DNA of 14,294 bases from Puniceicoccales bacterium (GTDB taxonomy: Bacteria > Verrucomicrobiota > Verrucomicrobiia > Opitutales > JAIRLG01): NCBI GenBank assembly GCA_031278595.1, contig JAITKE010000090.1:1-14294 (forward strand), written 5' to 3'. Positions 1 to 6,782 of the stretch are shown here, piece by piece; position 1 is the first letter of the stretch; every line of letters starts with the position of its first letter. Made by a program: the position numbers and the translations under genes. The notes under the pieces are model-generated. The model ran no database searches, was not told the DNA's origin, and saw only the letters and a list, made by a program, of their open reading frames with translations.

Positions 1-282
1 TACTTCTGGAGTCACAGCGGACTAAAAATAGAGGATGGCCGAATCAGAAACATTCTTGACGCCTGTATGTCCGCAGGAGCGACCAACCTCGGCGCCGACG
101 AGGTGGCTCTCTGGAGCGAAAACCTGCGCATCTACATCGATAAACTGACCAAAGATCAGGAAATGACCAACACTTCCATGCAACGCCTTCTTCAGCGCTG
201 TAACGAGACGACCTCGCTCGCCACCCAGCTCCAGAAGGTTTTCTACGAAGGGATAAAACAAGTTGCCAGCAATATTCGTTAA
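1..282 (+). CDS. C-terminal part of a probable T3SS filament/tip-like protein (5' end outside window)
   Basis: The reading frame is open from base 1 and ends with a stop at 280-282, so 93 residues of a longer protein are visible. An ATG at 67 could be read as a start, but the frame continues unbroken upstream and no ribosome binding site precedes it, so I treat the gene as truncated by the window. The visible part is hydrophilic and helical. Its last 50 residues look like an amphipathic coiled coil ending in ASNIR, a style of C-terminus seen in T3SS needle, filament and translocator proteins. The next genes are a SycD-like chaperone and two translocator-like proteins; in SPI-2 the gene in this position is sseB (EspA family filament). 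That identity is inferred from gene order, not from a recognised motif. It could equally be another secreted substrate of the same operon. Confidence 0.6.
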   Translation, partial: YFWSHSGLKIEDGRIRNILDACMSAGATNLGADEVALWSENLRIYIDKLTKDQEMTNTSMQRLLQRCNETTSLATQLQKVFYEGIKQVASNIR

Positions 283-307
283 GATAAAATGTTGAACAAA
301 GTTCGTC

Positions 308-862
308 ATGCCGAAAAAACGAAAAACTTCTAGGAAAATGCCGGATATCGTCGCCAAAACCGCGCAAAAAGTCCTCGATTCCGGCGTTCTAAACCCTCTG
401 GTCGATCGCCTGCCCAACGTCAATGAGGAGCATGTGGAGGCGTTGTACGCCCTGGGATACGATTTTTTTCGTGGAAAGAAGTACAAAGAAGCCGAAAGCC
501 TTTTCTATTTGGTCTGCAATCTCAACCACATGGAGAAAAAGTACTGGAAGGCACTGGCCGTGGTCTTTTTTCTCCAAAAAAAATACCCCGCCGCCCAGGC
601 CACCTACTTTACGGCCTTCATGCTCGACCCGACGGACATCGAGATGATGTCGGCCATGGCCGACTGCGCCATCGCCATGGGAAATGTGCCGGATGCCGAT
701 AATCTCCTGTCGGCCACGGCCGAAATGGCGGACAATTATCAGCAACGCTCTGACCTCGGCGAACGGGCCAAGGCGCTGCTGGAAATGCTGCGCGGCCACG
801 TGCCGACCGTAGAAGAAGCGACACCGGAAACAACCCAAATAAAACACAAGGAGGAATTATGA
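308..862 (+). CDS. SycD/LcrH/SicA-type class II T3SS chaperone (TPR protein)
   Basis: A 184-residue cytoplasmic protein predicted to hold the two hydrophobic translocators in a secretion-competent state before export. Residues 41-74, 75-108 and 109-142 form three tetratricopeptide repeats, as in LcrH/SycD: the first contains EALYALGYDFFRGKKYKEA and the second KKYPAAQATYFTAFMLDP. Family members are usually about 160-170 residues; this one has a short basic N-terminal leader (MPKKRKTSRK). The start is uncertain: ATG 308 has no clear Shine-Dalgarno sequence, whereas ATG 338 (residue 11) has AGGA just upstream and would remove the basic leader. The gene lies 25 bases after the preceding stop, and its last codons carry the ribosome binding site of the next gene, with an ATGA start/stop overlap. 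This points to coupled translation with the cognate translocator. The family call is firm; which translocators it binds is inferred from position. Confidence 0.88.
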   Translation: MPKKRKTSRKMPDIVAKTAQKVLDSGVLNPLVDRLPNVNEEHVEALYALGYDFFRGKKYKEAESLFYLVCNLNHMEKKYWKALAVVFFLQKKYPAAQATYFTAFMLDPTDIEMMSAMADCAIAMGNVPDADNLLSATAEMADNYQQRSDLGERAKALLEMLRGHVPTVEEATPETTQIKHKEEL

Positions 863-1959
863 GTACGACGACCCTTGCTGGCTGGAGCATTTCTTCTTCG
901 GCCGATGCTTTCTGGATTAGGCAATTGGAAGCATGGCAGAAGACGCAGAATGAGGAATTTAAGGCCGAGTCCTTCTTCTCAAGTGGATCACCCGGCGTTG
1001 TGTTCGAAACACCGAAAGAACTGACGGAGCTCGAGTACCAGGTACCGATTCTGGATCCCGCCACCTTCAATCCGGCCGGCGTGGCGGCCGCCATGCTGAT
1101 TCTAAGCGCCGTTGGTCAGGACATCGCGCTGCAAACGAAAATGGAAGGGGTGAAGATCACCAACGCCAAAAACATGGCCCATCGGGAGGATACCATCCTC
1201 AAACTGCAGCAAAAAATTCATAAGTCGCGCTACAAAAGCCCATGGGAACGCATAACCAATTGGATGAAGAATAGCTTCTGGGGGAAGTTCATTACTTCTC
1301 TCATAAAGGTTATCATCATGATCGTTATGCTCACCATGGCCGTAGTCGCCACTATTTTGACCTGTGGTGCAGCTGCACCTGCGCTCGCATTCACCATCGC
1401 CGCCTGTTGTATCATGACTGCTGAAATGGCAACAGAACTGGCCACAGATGGAAAGACCATCGGTGAAAATATAGCAGAGAAGTTAACCAAAGATAAAGCA
1501 AAAGCCCAAAAAATCGCCATGGGAATCGATATCACTCTGATGGTAGCTGAGATTGTCTGCTCGGTTGCGGCCGCTGCTTATAGCGGAGGTGCTTCGGTAG
1601 CCCAAGCCGCGAGTGATGCCGCGCAAAAAGTTGCACGAATGTCGGTGAAAGCAGTGAAAATCGCCCAAAAGGTTCAAGATGTCGTCAAGTATGTCCAAGC
1701 GGCCTATACACTTGTAGAAGCTACCATCCAGCTCGGCTATGCCATTTCCCAGAGCGAGTTGGTCAAGGCGAAAGCCAGTGCCGAAGCGGAGCACACCCGG
1801 ATGGAGGCCCTCAGCGAATGGATACAGGACATCATCGAGCAATACATGCAAGAAATAGCCGAGGCCCTCGGTACAGCTAAAAGTGCCTACGAGCGCGCCT
1901 CCAAAGTGATTCAGGAACAGGCCGAAGTCGCGAGGCTCATCGCCGTCAATCTTCGTTAG
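859..1959 (+). CDS. SctE-like major T3SS translocator (YopB/IpaB/SseC type)
   Basis: A 366-residue protein, predicted to be secreted and to insert in a host membrane as the larger translocon pore subunit. The layout fits the family: a polar N-terminus (1-60), a helical stretch (75-125), a long hydrophobic hairpin at about 144-188, a second hydrophobic helix at about 221-248, and a C-terminal amphipathic coiled coil (250-366) ending IAVNLR. No N-terminal signal peptide is present, as expected for T3SS export. The start ATG 859 overlaps the chaperone stop by four bases and follows a perfect AAGGAGG (848-854), so the start is secure. The adjacent SycD-like chaperone strongly supports the assignment. 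Sequence conservation in this family is low, so the call rests on topology and context. An unrelated membrane-active effector cannot be excluded. Confidence 0.75.
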   Translation: MSTTTLAGWSISSSADAFWIRQLEAWQKTQNEEFKAESFFSSGSPGVVFETPKELTELEYQVPILDPATFNPAGVAAAMLILSAVGQDIALQTKMEGVKITNAKNMAHREDTILKLQQKIHKSRYKSPWERITNWMKNSFWGKFITSLIKVIIMIVMLTMAVVATILTCGAAAPALAFTIAACCIMTAEMATELATDGKTIGENIAEKLTKDKAKAQKIAMGIDITLMVAEIVCSVAAAAYSGGASVAQAASDAAQKVARMSVKAVKIAQKVQDVVKYVQAAYTLVEATIQLGYAISQSELVKAKASAEAEHTRMEALSEWIQDIIEQYMQEIAEALGTAKSAYERASKVIQEQAEVARLIAVNLR

Positions 1960-2039
1960 CCAATTTAACCGATAAACAGATATTGACTCACGGAAGGTTT
2001 TTGACAGAATTTAGGAAGCAATCAACGAAAGGATGGAAG

Positions 2040-3038
2040 ATGGCACTCACAGGAGTAGGAAACTATAATACTTATATCCCAGACAGTATTCCGGGGACCA
2101 GCCCCTCGAGGGCCCAGACATTATCCTCTCCAAACAGCACCGGGCTCGATGCCGCCAGCTTCGTGGGCGTATCCCAGACCCTGATGGTGGATGGAAAACT
2201 GGACGTAGACGCCGTCAACTTTCTCATCCAAGACACCAATAACACACTCAACACCAGCCTGCAGAAATCAGATTTAAATCCCGAGCAAAGAGCCGCCCTG
2301 CTCAAGGAACTCAATGCCCAGTACGGCAATGCGGGAGAAGCGATGACGATGGGCAGCTTGGAGGATGTACTGACCGCCCTGATGATCTTCCAGATACAGT
2401 CCGCCCAAGACCGCAAGAAGATAGAACGGCAGGCGAACGCCGAAATACGCTCACAGATCTACAAAGCCGGGCTGGAAACGGCGGATAAAATTGTCGAAAA
2501 GGGCAGGCTCGAGGCCAATTCGATGATCGCCCAGGCCGCCATTCAGTTCGGCACAACCGTGCTAGCCACAGGAGCCTCGCTCTTGTCCAATGCTAAGGCG
2601 AGTTCGAAAAAAAACAAAGAAATGGACAAAATCGACAATCTGGAGCAGATGTCCAAGCCAGACGTCGACGCGGTCGACACAAACCTGGAAGCTGGCAGTA
2701 TAAAGAAATTTTCTCCGGAGGAGATTACTCAGATGAGAAGAGGGGCCGAAAATCAATTCCAAAAGGATATACAGGCGGGGGATGCCTGGTCAAAACTCAT
2801 CATGGCCACGGGCAATTTTGCCGCCACTGTTGTGGGCGCCGAGGGCAAGAAAGCGGTGGCCGAAATGGAAGGAGAAATACAGCGAGGTCAGGCCGTTAAT
2901 GAACTTAGGCGCTCCCTCCAGCAATCCATTCAGGGGGGCATACAGGATGCCACCAAGGCCCAGGAAACCGCCATGAGACTTTTGGAGCAGATGCTCAACA
3001 GCCTCCACCAGGGTGCCATGGCCATCCGCATGGCCTAA
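2040..3038 (+). CDS. SctB-like minor T3SS translocator (YopD/IpaC/SseD type)
   Basis: A 332-residue, largely hydrophilic helical protein, predicted to be the second translocon subunit. The frame opens further upstream at a TTG (1983), but ATG 2040 has AAAGGA at 2027-2032 with good spacing and I choose it. The N-terminus (1-60) is Ser/Thr/Pro-rich, like a T3SS secretion leader. A long charged helix (about 118-158) is followed by one weakly hydrophobic segment at about 159-183 (MIAQAAIQFGTTVLATGASLL), a charged linker, a second weakly hydrophobic stretch near 251-267, and an amphipathic C-terminal helix. A single moderate membrane segment next to an SctE-like gene is the usual pattern for SctB. 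The gap after the previous gene is 80 bases with no obvious promoter, and the operon ends at the hairpin just downstream. The assignment depends on topology and position, so another T3SS substrate remains possible. Confidence 0.65.
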   Translation: MALTGVGNYNTYIPDSIPGTSPSRAQTLSSPNSTGLDAASFVGVSQTLMVDGKLDVDAVNFLIQDTNNTLNTSLQKSDLNPEQRAALLKELNAQYGNAGEAMTMGSLEDVLTALMIFQIQSAQDRKKIERQANAEIRSQIYKAGLETADKIVEKGRLEANSMIAQAAIQFGTTVLATGASLLSNAKASSKKNKEMDKIDNLEQMSKPDVDAVDTNLEAGSIKKFSPEEITQMRRGAENQFQKDIQAGDAWSKLIMATGNFAATVVGAEGKKAVAEMEGEIQRGQAVNELRRSLQQSIQGGIQDATKAQETAMRLLEQMLNSLHQGAMAIRMA

Positions 3039-3064
3039 GTTTTGCCAGCATTATCCGCCAACCT

Positions 3065-3101
3065 TTGGCCCCCAAAGCTACCAGGGGGCCAAGCTTTTAT
3101 T
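3065..3101 (+). terminator. Rho-independent terminator of the T3SS translocon genes
   Basis: A perfect 9-bp stem TTGGCCCCC (3065-3073) / GGGGGCCAA (3084-3092) with a 10-base loop is followed by GCTTTTATT. It lies 27 bases after the stop of the SctB-like gene. The T-rich tail is only on the + side, so it should act mainly on the rightward operon. Confidence 0.8.
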
Positions 3102-3146
3102 AAAGCTGCCAAGAGGCCGAATTTTCAGGCTTCTGCCATTTTTCAT

Positions 3147-3266
3147 TAGATTTCTTTCGAAACGATGGGTGATATAAAGAGATAGTAATTTTGAGAGGTA
3201 AATATGAGATATTTTGAGCTTAAAAGATTTATCGACAGAAGAATTCGTCTTTTCGAAAGAAGTCTA
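3147..3266. mobile_element. MITE-like element, copy 1 (120 bp, TA ends)
   Basis: An AT-rich 120-bp block bounded by imperfect terminal inverted repeats. The left end reads TAGATTTCTTTCGAAACGA and the right end, on the complementary strand, TAGACTTCTTTCGAAAAGA (17 of 19 the same). A second copy lies at 8076-8198; the two align along their whole length with only a few substitutions and small indels, including the core GATATAAAGAGA and the run TTTATCGACAGAAGAATT. It is too short to encode a transposase. TA at each end is consistent with a TA target duplication, as made by IS630/Tc1-type transposases, but TA could also be part of the repeat itself. The right TA overlaps the mnmE stop codon. Confidence 0.8.
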
Positions 3267-4631
3267 TTTTCCGATGCAGAACTGGGAGAACAGACGATCC
3301 AGCAGAGCCTCCTGATCATAAGGGCCGATCATCTCGCCGAGGATCTCCAGCGCGAGGCGCAGGTCGCTCGCAAGACATTCGGCCGCCAGTCCGGATGCGC
3401 GAAGGGAATCCCGAGTCCTCACCAGCAGCCCTTCCACCCGCCGCAAAATGCCGGCGTGGCGCTCGTTGATCCCGTAGGACGGTACCGAACCGAGAGTCAG
3501 GGACTGAATTTTTTCCGCCACCTTTCGTTCCAAGGCCCCGATGCCCTCGCCCGTTTTTGCCGACACGGATAGGGTTTCCCAAGCGGACTCCTCCGCCTGT
3601 GCTGAAGGTTTTCCTCTCCCCAGATCGCACTTGTTCTCGACGCGGATCAGCCGCTTGGGGGCGATGTGGGACGATAAATCCTGGACCGAAATACGTTCCG
3701 GCTCCTGGGGATCGACGACCCAGAGCACCAGATCGGCCTTCTCCAGCAACGCCAGGCTCCGCTCAATCCCCTGGCGCTCCAGATCGTTTTCCGGATCGCG
3801 CAAGCCGGCGGTGTCGATCAGCTCCAGAATCTGGCCGGCGCAGATCCAATTCGCGCCGATGAAATCCCGGGTCGTGCCGGCCCCGGCGTCCACCAGGGCG
3901 CGCTCCTGCCGGAGGAGGCGATTGAAGAGACTGCTCTTGCCGGCATTCGGCTCCCCGACGAGGACGATTTTCAGTACCCGCTTCAGCCGCTCCGCAGCGC
4001 CCTGCATCGCCCGCAGCTCGCCCATCTCCTGCAGCAGGGCCTCGATCGTCGCCCCGATGGGCGGCCCCGCGTTGGCCTCTTCCTCCGCTTCCGACGAAAA
4101 ATCGATCCCCAGCTCGACCGAGGCCAGCAGGCCCAGCAGGCGATCCCGCCAATCGGAAATCCTTCGGCTCAGATGGCCGGACAATTGCTCCGATGCCAGG
4201 GCCAGGGCCTCGTCACTGGGCGCATGGATGAGGTCGAGCACGGCCTCCGCCTGGCAGAGGTCGATCTTATGGTTCAGAAAGGCGCGTCGGGTGAACTCGC
4301 CGGGCTCGGCCAGGCGGCAGCCACGGCCCTCCAGGTCCTCCAGCATCCGGCGGATGATCAGCGGATTGCCATGGGCATCGATCTCCAGGCTGTCCTCGCC
4401 CGTATAGGAACGAGCGCCTTCGAAGAAAAACCAGCAGACCTCGTCAAGGGTTTTCCCGTTCCTGTCCCAAAAGGGGGAGAAGTAGACGTGGCGCGCCTGC
4501 CAATCCCGGCGGCGGAAAATCGTTTGGATCAGCTCCCGCGTCCGGGGGCCGCTGACGCGCAGCTTGGCCATGGCCGCGATCCCGTAGGGCGTCGCCAGGG
4601 CCATGAGGGTATCCCTATGGGAGCCGGACAC
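3264..4631 (-). CDS. mnmE: tRNA modification GTPase MnmE (TrmE)
   Basis: MnmE works with MnmG to make the 5-carboxymethylaminomethyl group on U34 of certain tRNAs, using methylene-tetrahydrofolate and GTP. All hallmarks are present: an N-terminal folate-binding domain (1-120, with GEFTRRAFLNHKIDLCQAEA), a helical domain, and an inserted G domain with GEPNAGKSS (226-234), TTRD (253-256), DTAG (273-276) and NKCD (333-336). It ends in the invariant FCIGK. I choose GTG 4631 because it gives 455 residues (E. coli has 454) and places RDTLMALATP at the usual distance from the N-terminus. An upstream ATG at 4694 would overlap infA, and ATG 4604 (with AGGGA upstream) would cut off the conserved DTL. 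The gene starts 16 bases after infA and is probably co-transcribed with it. The usual glycines after ATPxG are replaced (GIAAMAKLRVSG). The stop codon is shared with the MITE end. Confidence 0.95.
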   Translation of the reverse strand: MSGSHRDTLMALATPYGIAAMAKLRVSGPRTRELIQTIFRRRDWQARHVYFSPFWDRNGKTLDEVCWFFFEGARSYTGEDSLEIDAHGNPLIIRRMLEDLEGRGCRLAEPGEFTRRAFLNHKIDLCQAEAVLDLIHAPSDEALALASEQLSGHLSRRISDWRDRLLGLLASVELGIDFSSEAEEEANAGPPIGATIEALLQEMGELRAMQGAAERLKRVLKIVLVGEPNAGKSSLFNRLLRQERALVDAGAGTTRDFIGANWICAGQILELIDTAGLRDPENDLERQGIERSLALLEKADLVLWVVDPQEPERISVQDLSSHIAPKRLIRVENKCDLGRGKPSAQAEESAWETLSVSAKTGEGIGALERKVAEKIQSLTLGSVPSYGINERHAGILRRVEGLLVRTRDSLRASGLAAECLASDLRLALEILGEMIGPYDQEALLDRLFSQFCIGK

Positions 4632-4647
4632 GCGAAAGGCAGCAACT

Positions 4648-4926
4648 CTATTTCCGCCGGCGACTTCGGGGCCCAAAGCTGCGGATCGGCGCATTTCTGG
4701 CCACCGTCACGTTCTTCAGGCGAAAGACGATGCGGGCCTTGCTCAGGTCGTAGGGACTCATCTCAACGCGCACCTTGTCCCCCTGGGCCAGGCGGATGAA
4801 ATGCTTTCTCAATTTTCCGGAAATGTGGGCCAATACCATATGGCCATTTTCCAGCGTCACCCGGAACATCGTTCCCGGCAGCACCTGGGTCACCTCCCCC
4901 ACCGCCTCTATGAAATCCTCCGACAT
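4648..4926 (-). CDS. infA: translation initiation factor IF-1 with C-terminal extension
   Basis: IF-1 binds the 30S A site during initiation. The 92-residue product matches the family through an OB-fold with GEVTQVLPGTMFRVTLENGH, LAHISGKLRKHFIRLAQGDKV and MSPYDLSKARIVFR. Most bacterial IF-1 proteins stop within a residue or two of this last motif (about 72 residues). Here about 20 more residues follow, rich in Arg and ending RSRRRK, so the tail is basic and probably flexible. The start ATG 4926 has GAGGAGAAG upstream. The gene precedes mnmE by 16 bases. A candidate promoter with a perfect TTGACA lies about 90-120 bases upstream. Confidence 0.93.
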   Translation of the reverse strand: MSEDFIEAVGEVTQVLPGTMFRVTLENGHMVLAHISGKLRKHFIRLAQGDKVRVEMSPYDLSKARIVFRLKNVTVARNAPIRSFGPRSRRRK

Positions 4927-4950
4927 TCAGTGCTTCTTCTCCTCAGTTTT

Positions 4951-5019
4951 AAAATCTTCCTCCCGGTTTCAGAAAAAATCTTCCTCTCAGTCTCAGAATC
5001 TTCTCTCCCGCTCTAGAAA
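4951..5019. repeat. 24-bp tandem repeat, almost three units, in the infA leader
   Basis: Two adjacent 24-base units (4951-4974 and 4975-4998), each starting AAAATCTTCCTC and ending TCAGAA, differ at three positions. A third, more diverged and shorter unit follows at 4999-5019. Read on the - strand the array is purine-rich, with several GAGGAAG or GGGAGGAAG runs lying in the probable 5' leader of infA. Confidence 0.75.
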
Positions 5020-5046
5020 GATGCTCGCCTCCTTCTTCCTTGTCAA
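5018..5046 (-). promoter_or_regulatory. candidate infA promoter
   Basis: On the - strand a perfect TTGACA (5046-5041) is followed after 17 bases by CATCTT (5023-5018), a weak -10 box. Transcription from here would give a leader of about 85 bases that includes the 24-bp tandem repeat. The poor -10 box keeps this tentative. Confidence 0.4.
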
Positions 5047-5081
5047 GTGCCTTCGGCCGTCCAGCTCTCCGCAAGTCCGCA

Positions 5082-5151
5082 GGCAAGAGGGATTTCAGCG
5101 GTATTCCTTCCCAGGTAAGAGGGATTTTTTATTTACGGGCAAGAGGGATTT
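5082..5151. repeat. three copies of a 14-bp motif upstream of infA
   Basis: GGCAAGAGGGATTT occurs at 5082-5095 and 5138-5151, and GGTAAGAGGGATTT at 5114-5127; a shorter AGGGATTT recurs at 5174-5181. The starts are 32 and 24 bases apart. They lie just upstream of the candidate infA promoter, so they could be protein-binding sites, or they may be remnants of an older repeat. Confidence 0.65.
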
Positions 5152-5239
5152 TTCAGCATTTTCATCCGAGCCCAGGGATTTCCTGGCATTTCTCTCCGAG
5201 CTCGAAAATCTCCTCCGTGCCGCCCCTGTTGCGTTTCGG

Positions 5240-5318
5240 TGGGGCCCCGGGACGCTCGCTTCGCGAGCAAGCGGCTTTAGCCGCTTAAGCCCTCTTTGAG
5301 GGCTGTCCCGGGGCCCCA
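5240..5318. repeat. cloverleaf palindrome A
   Basis: The outer stem is GGGGCCCCGGGAC (5241-5253) with GTCCCGGGGCCCC (5305-5317), 13 perfect pairs plus a T-A pair outside. It encloses three hairpins placed end to end: GCTCGC/GCGAGC with loop TTC (5254-5268), AAGCGGC/GCCGCTT with loop TTTA (5269-5286), and AGCCCTC/GAGGGCT with loop TTT (5288-5304). Only base 5287 is unpaired between the arms. It lies 19 bases beyond the stop of the prepilin-like gene. Its architecture matches loci B-D but its sequence does not. Confidence 0.85.
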
Positions 5319-5336
5319 AAAATTTAACGACACCCT

Positions 5337-6746
5337 CTACCCCTCCGCCAGAGTACGGTTCATCGCCGCGATCCAAGCCTGATTACTGAGGTAGGCCTGG
5401 GCCAGCTTCGCCCCATTCGAATCGAAATCGATCTCCGATGATTCAATTCCCGAGGAAAATGCCTCCAGCACCGCCGTGAACTGGGATTTCTGCGCCCCGG
5501 ACAAGTTGTCATAGGCGCTCCCGATGGCCGTATCTAGGCCATTCAGGACAACCAATGCCTCGGCCGCATCCCTCGCCGGATCGCAACCGATCACGTCCGT
5601 ATTATCGGTGTACGTGGCGTAGTCGCCCAAAAATCCGGACCAAAAGAGCGTTTGCGCTTCCTTCGAAGTGTCCAAATTAAGGCCTAAACCCATCAGGGCA
5701 GTGGCCAAGGACTGGAAAGCCTGCGAGAGAGAGGAATCGATGGATTTATTTTCCGCACCAGACTGCAAACTAGCATAGGTATCCGAGAGGGATCCAACCA
5801 CCCCATCGACGCCGCAGGCTTCTGCCCTCTGCTCCAGCGAGGAGGTATCTGCAAAATCCATATCGAGGGACCAAGAGCCATATGCCGGAATATCTTCTTC
5901 CCCATCATCCTCCTCAAGAGAGGCTACACTCATAGGAGGCTCTGGAGGGGGCTCAATTTTTTCTGCAGAAGCCAGGAAAACAACCTCATCTTCTCCGCTT
6001 CCCCCCTGAGACCCCGATTCCGAACCCTGGGCTCCGCCGCCGGAGGGAGCAGGCGCCGAGTACAGGATTCCCTTCCAGTCCAGGACACGGGTTCCCGGCG
6101 GGAGGCATTCGTAGATATTGGAAGTACGCTCGTCCGTGCCCCACTGGACCAATGGGTTTTTCTCCCCGTGGAGATCATCGAACCACTGGGCCGAGCCATC
6201 CGTGAAGGCGATGATCCCGCCCGAACTTCCGAAAACCCCGCCTCGATCGCCCTCCGCTTCGGCCCAATGGCCATTCTCCTGGAGTCCGCGCGTCCAGCAG
6301 ATGGGAATGGCGGAATCTGTGGAGAAACATCCGGCGACAACGGCGATACTCAACGCTTTTTGAGCAAAATCCCCATCCAGGCTCTGGGAAGCCGCATCCC
6401 ACACGCGCCGCGGCGGCCCTCCCCCGGCCTTGACGAGATAGTCGAAGTCGAACATCAGTACCCGTGGATCGTTGCAATAATTCTGTTCGGCCAATACCCG
6501 GATCCAGTCATGGGCCGTCGTACTTTCTTCCCCGGCAATCCCCTGCAGGCCGCTCTCCGCGTTGTAGGCACAGTGTACATAGGCCTGGGCGATCTGCCTC
6601 ATGTGACCCAATGCTTTGGTCCTTCGAGCGCCGCCCAACACCGCGCGGACTGCCGGCAGGAGCAGAGCGGACAGAAGCGCGATCACGGTTAGGACCACCA
6701 AGAGCTCCATCAGCGAGAAACCTCTGTCTCCTCTCCCTCCTCTCAT
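5337..6746 (-). CDS. prepilin-type (pseudopilin-like) protein with long C-terminal domain
   Basis: A 469-residue protein with a class III prepilin leader. A short basic leader ends in RG, followed by FSLMELLVVLTVIALLSALL, so the prepilin peptidase site is G9/F10 and the +5 glutamate is present; residues 10-33 form the membrane helix. The next region (HMRQIAQAYVHCAYN, then GGIIAFTDGSAQWFDDL at 176-192) resembles the Verrucomicrobia/Planctomycetes H-X9-DG prepilin group, although the position where His is expected is Gly. Beyond about residue 230 comes a Gly/Ser- and Pro/Glu-rich linker (230-290) and a helical domain of about 170 residues that I do not recognise. The start ATG 6746 is the only one upstream of the leader and has AGGAT upstream. 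It stands alone, with cloverleaf palindromes on both sides. Such proteins may be minor pilins or surface proteins; the exact role is unknown. Confidence 0.85.
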   Translation of the reverse strand: MRGGRGDRGFSLMELLVVLTVIALLSALLLPAVRAVLGGARRTKALGHMRQIAQAYVHCAYNAESGLQGIAGEESTTAHDWIRVLAEQNYCNDPRVLMFDFDYLVKAGGGPPRRVWDAASQSLDGDFAQKALSIAVVAGCFSTDSAIPICWTRGLQENGHWAEAEGDRGGVFGSSGGIIAFTDGSAQWFDDLHGEKNPLVQWGTDERTSNIYECLPPGTRVLDWKGILYSAPAPSGGGAQGSESGSQGGSGEDEVVFLASAEKIEPPPEPPMSVASLEEDDGEEDIPAYGSWSLDMDFADTSSLEQRAEACGVDGVVGSLSDTYASLQSGAENKSIDSSLSQAFQSLATALMGLGLNLDTSKEAQTLFWSGFLGDYATYTDNTDVIGCDPARDAAEALVVLNGLDTAIGSAYDNLSGAQKSQFTAVLEAFSSGIESSEIDFDSNGAKLAQAYLSNQAWIAAMNRTLAEG

Positions 6747-6782
6747 TAGGGATTCTATCCTGCCGTTAAACGCCCGCAGGTA

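Noticed and set aside
1983..2039. TTG start 19 codons upstream for the SctB-like gene
   Set aside because: ATG 2040 has a good Shine-Dalgarno sequence at 2027-2032, while the extra residues have none of the features of a secretion leader and a weak start codon.
3204..3572. Open frame starting inside MITE copy 1 and running into mnmE antisense
   Set aside because: Its first codons are element sequence that is frameshifted in copy 2, and the rest is a shadow of mnmE.
3541..4407. Long + strand open frame opposite mnmE (288 codons)
   Set aside because: It lies wholly antisense to the clear mnmE gene, has a Ser/Arg/Pro-rich composition typical of a shadow of GC-rich coding sequence, and matches no family.
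5240..5318. Cloverleaf A as a tRNA gene
   Set aside because: The shape is similar, but there is no anticodon loop of seven bases, no T-loop GTTC-A box, and the arms have 3-4 base loops; stems are also too long for a tRNA acceptor.
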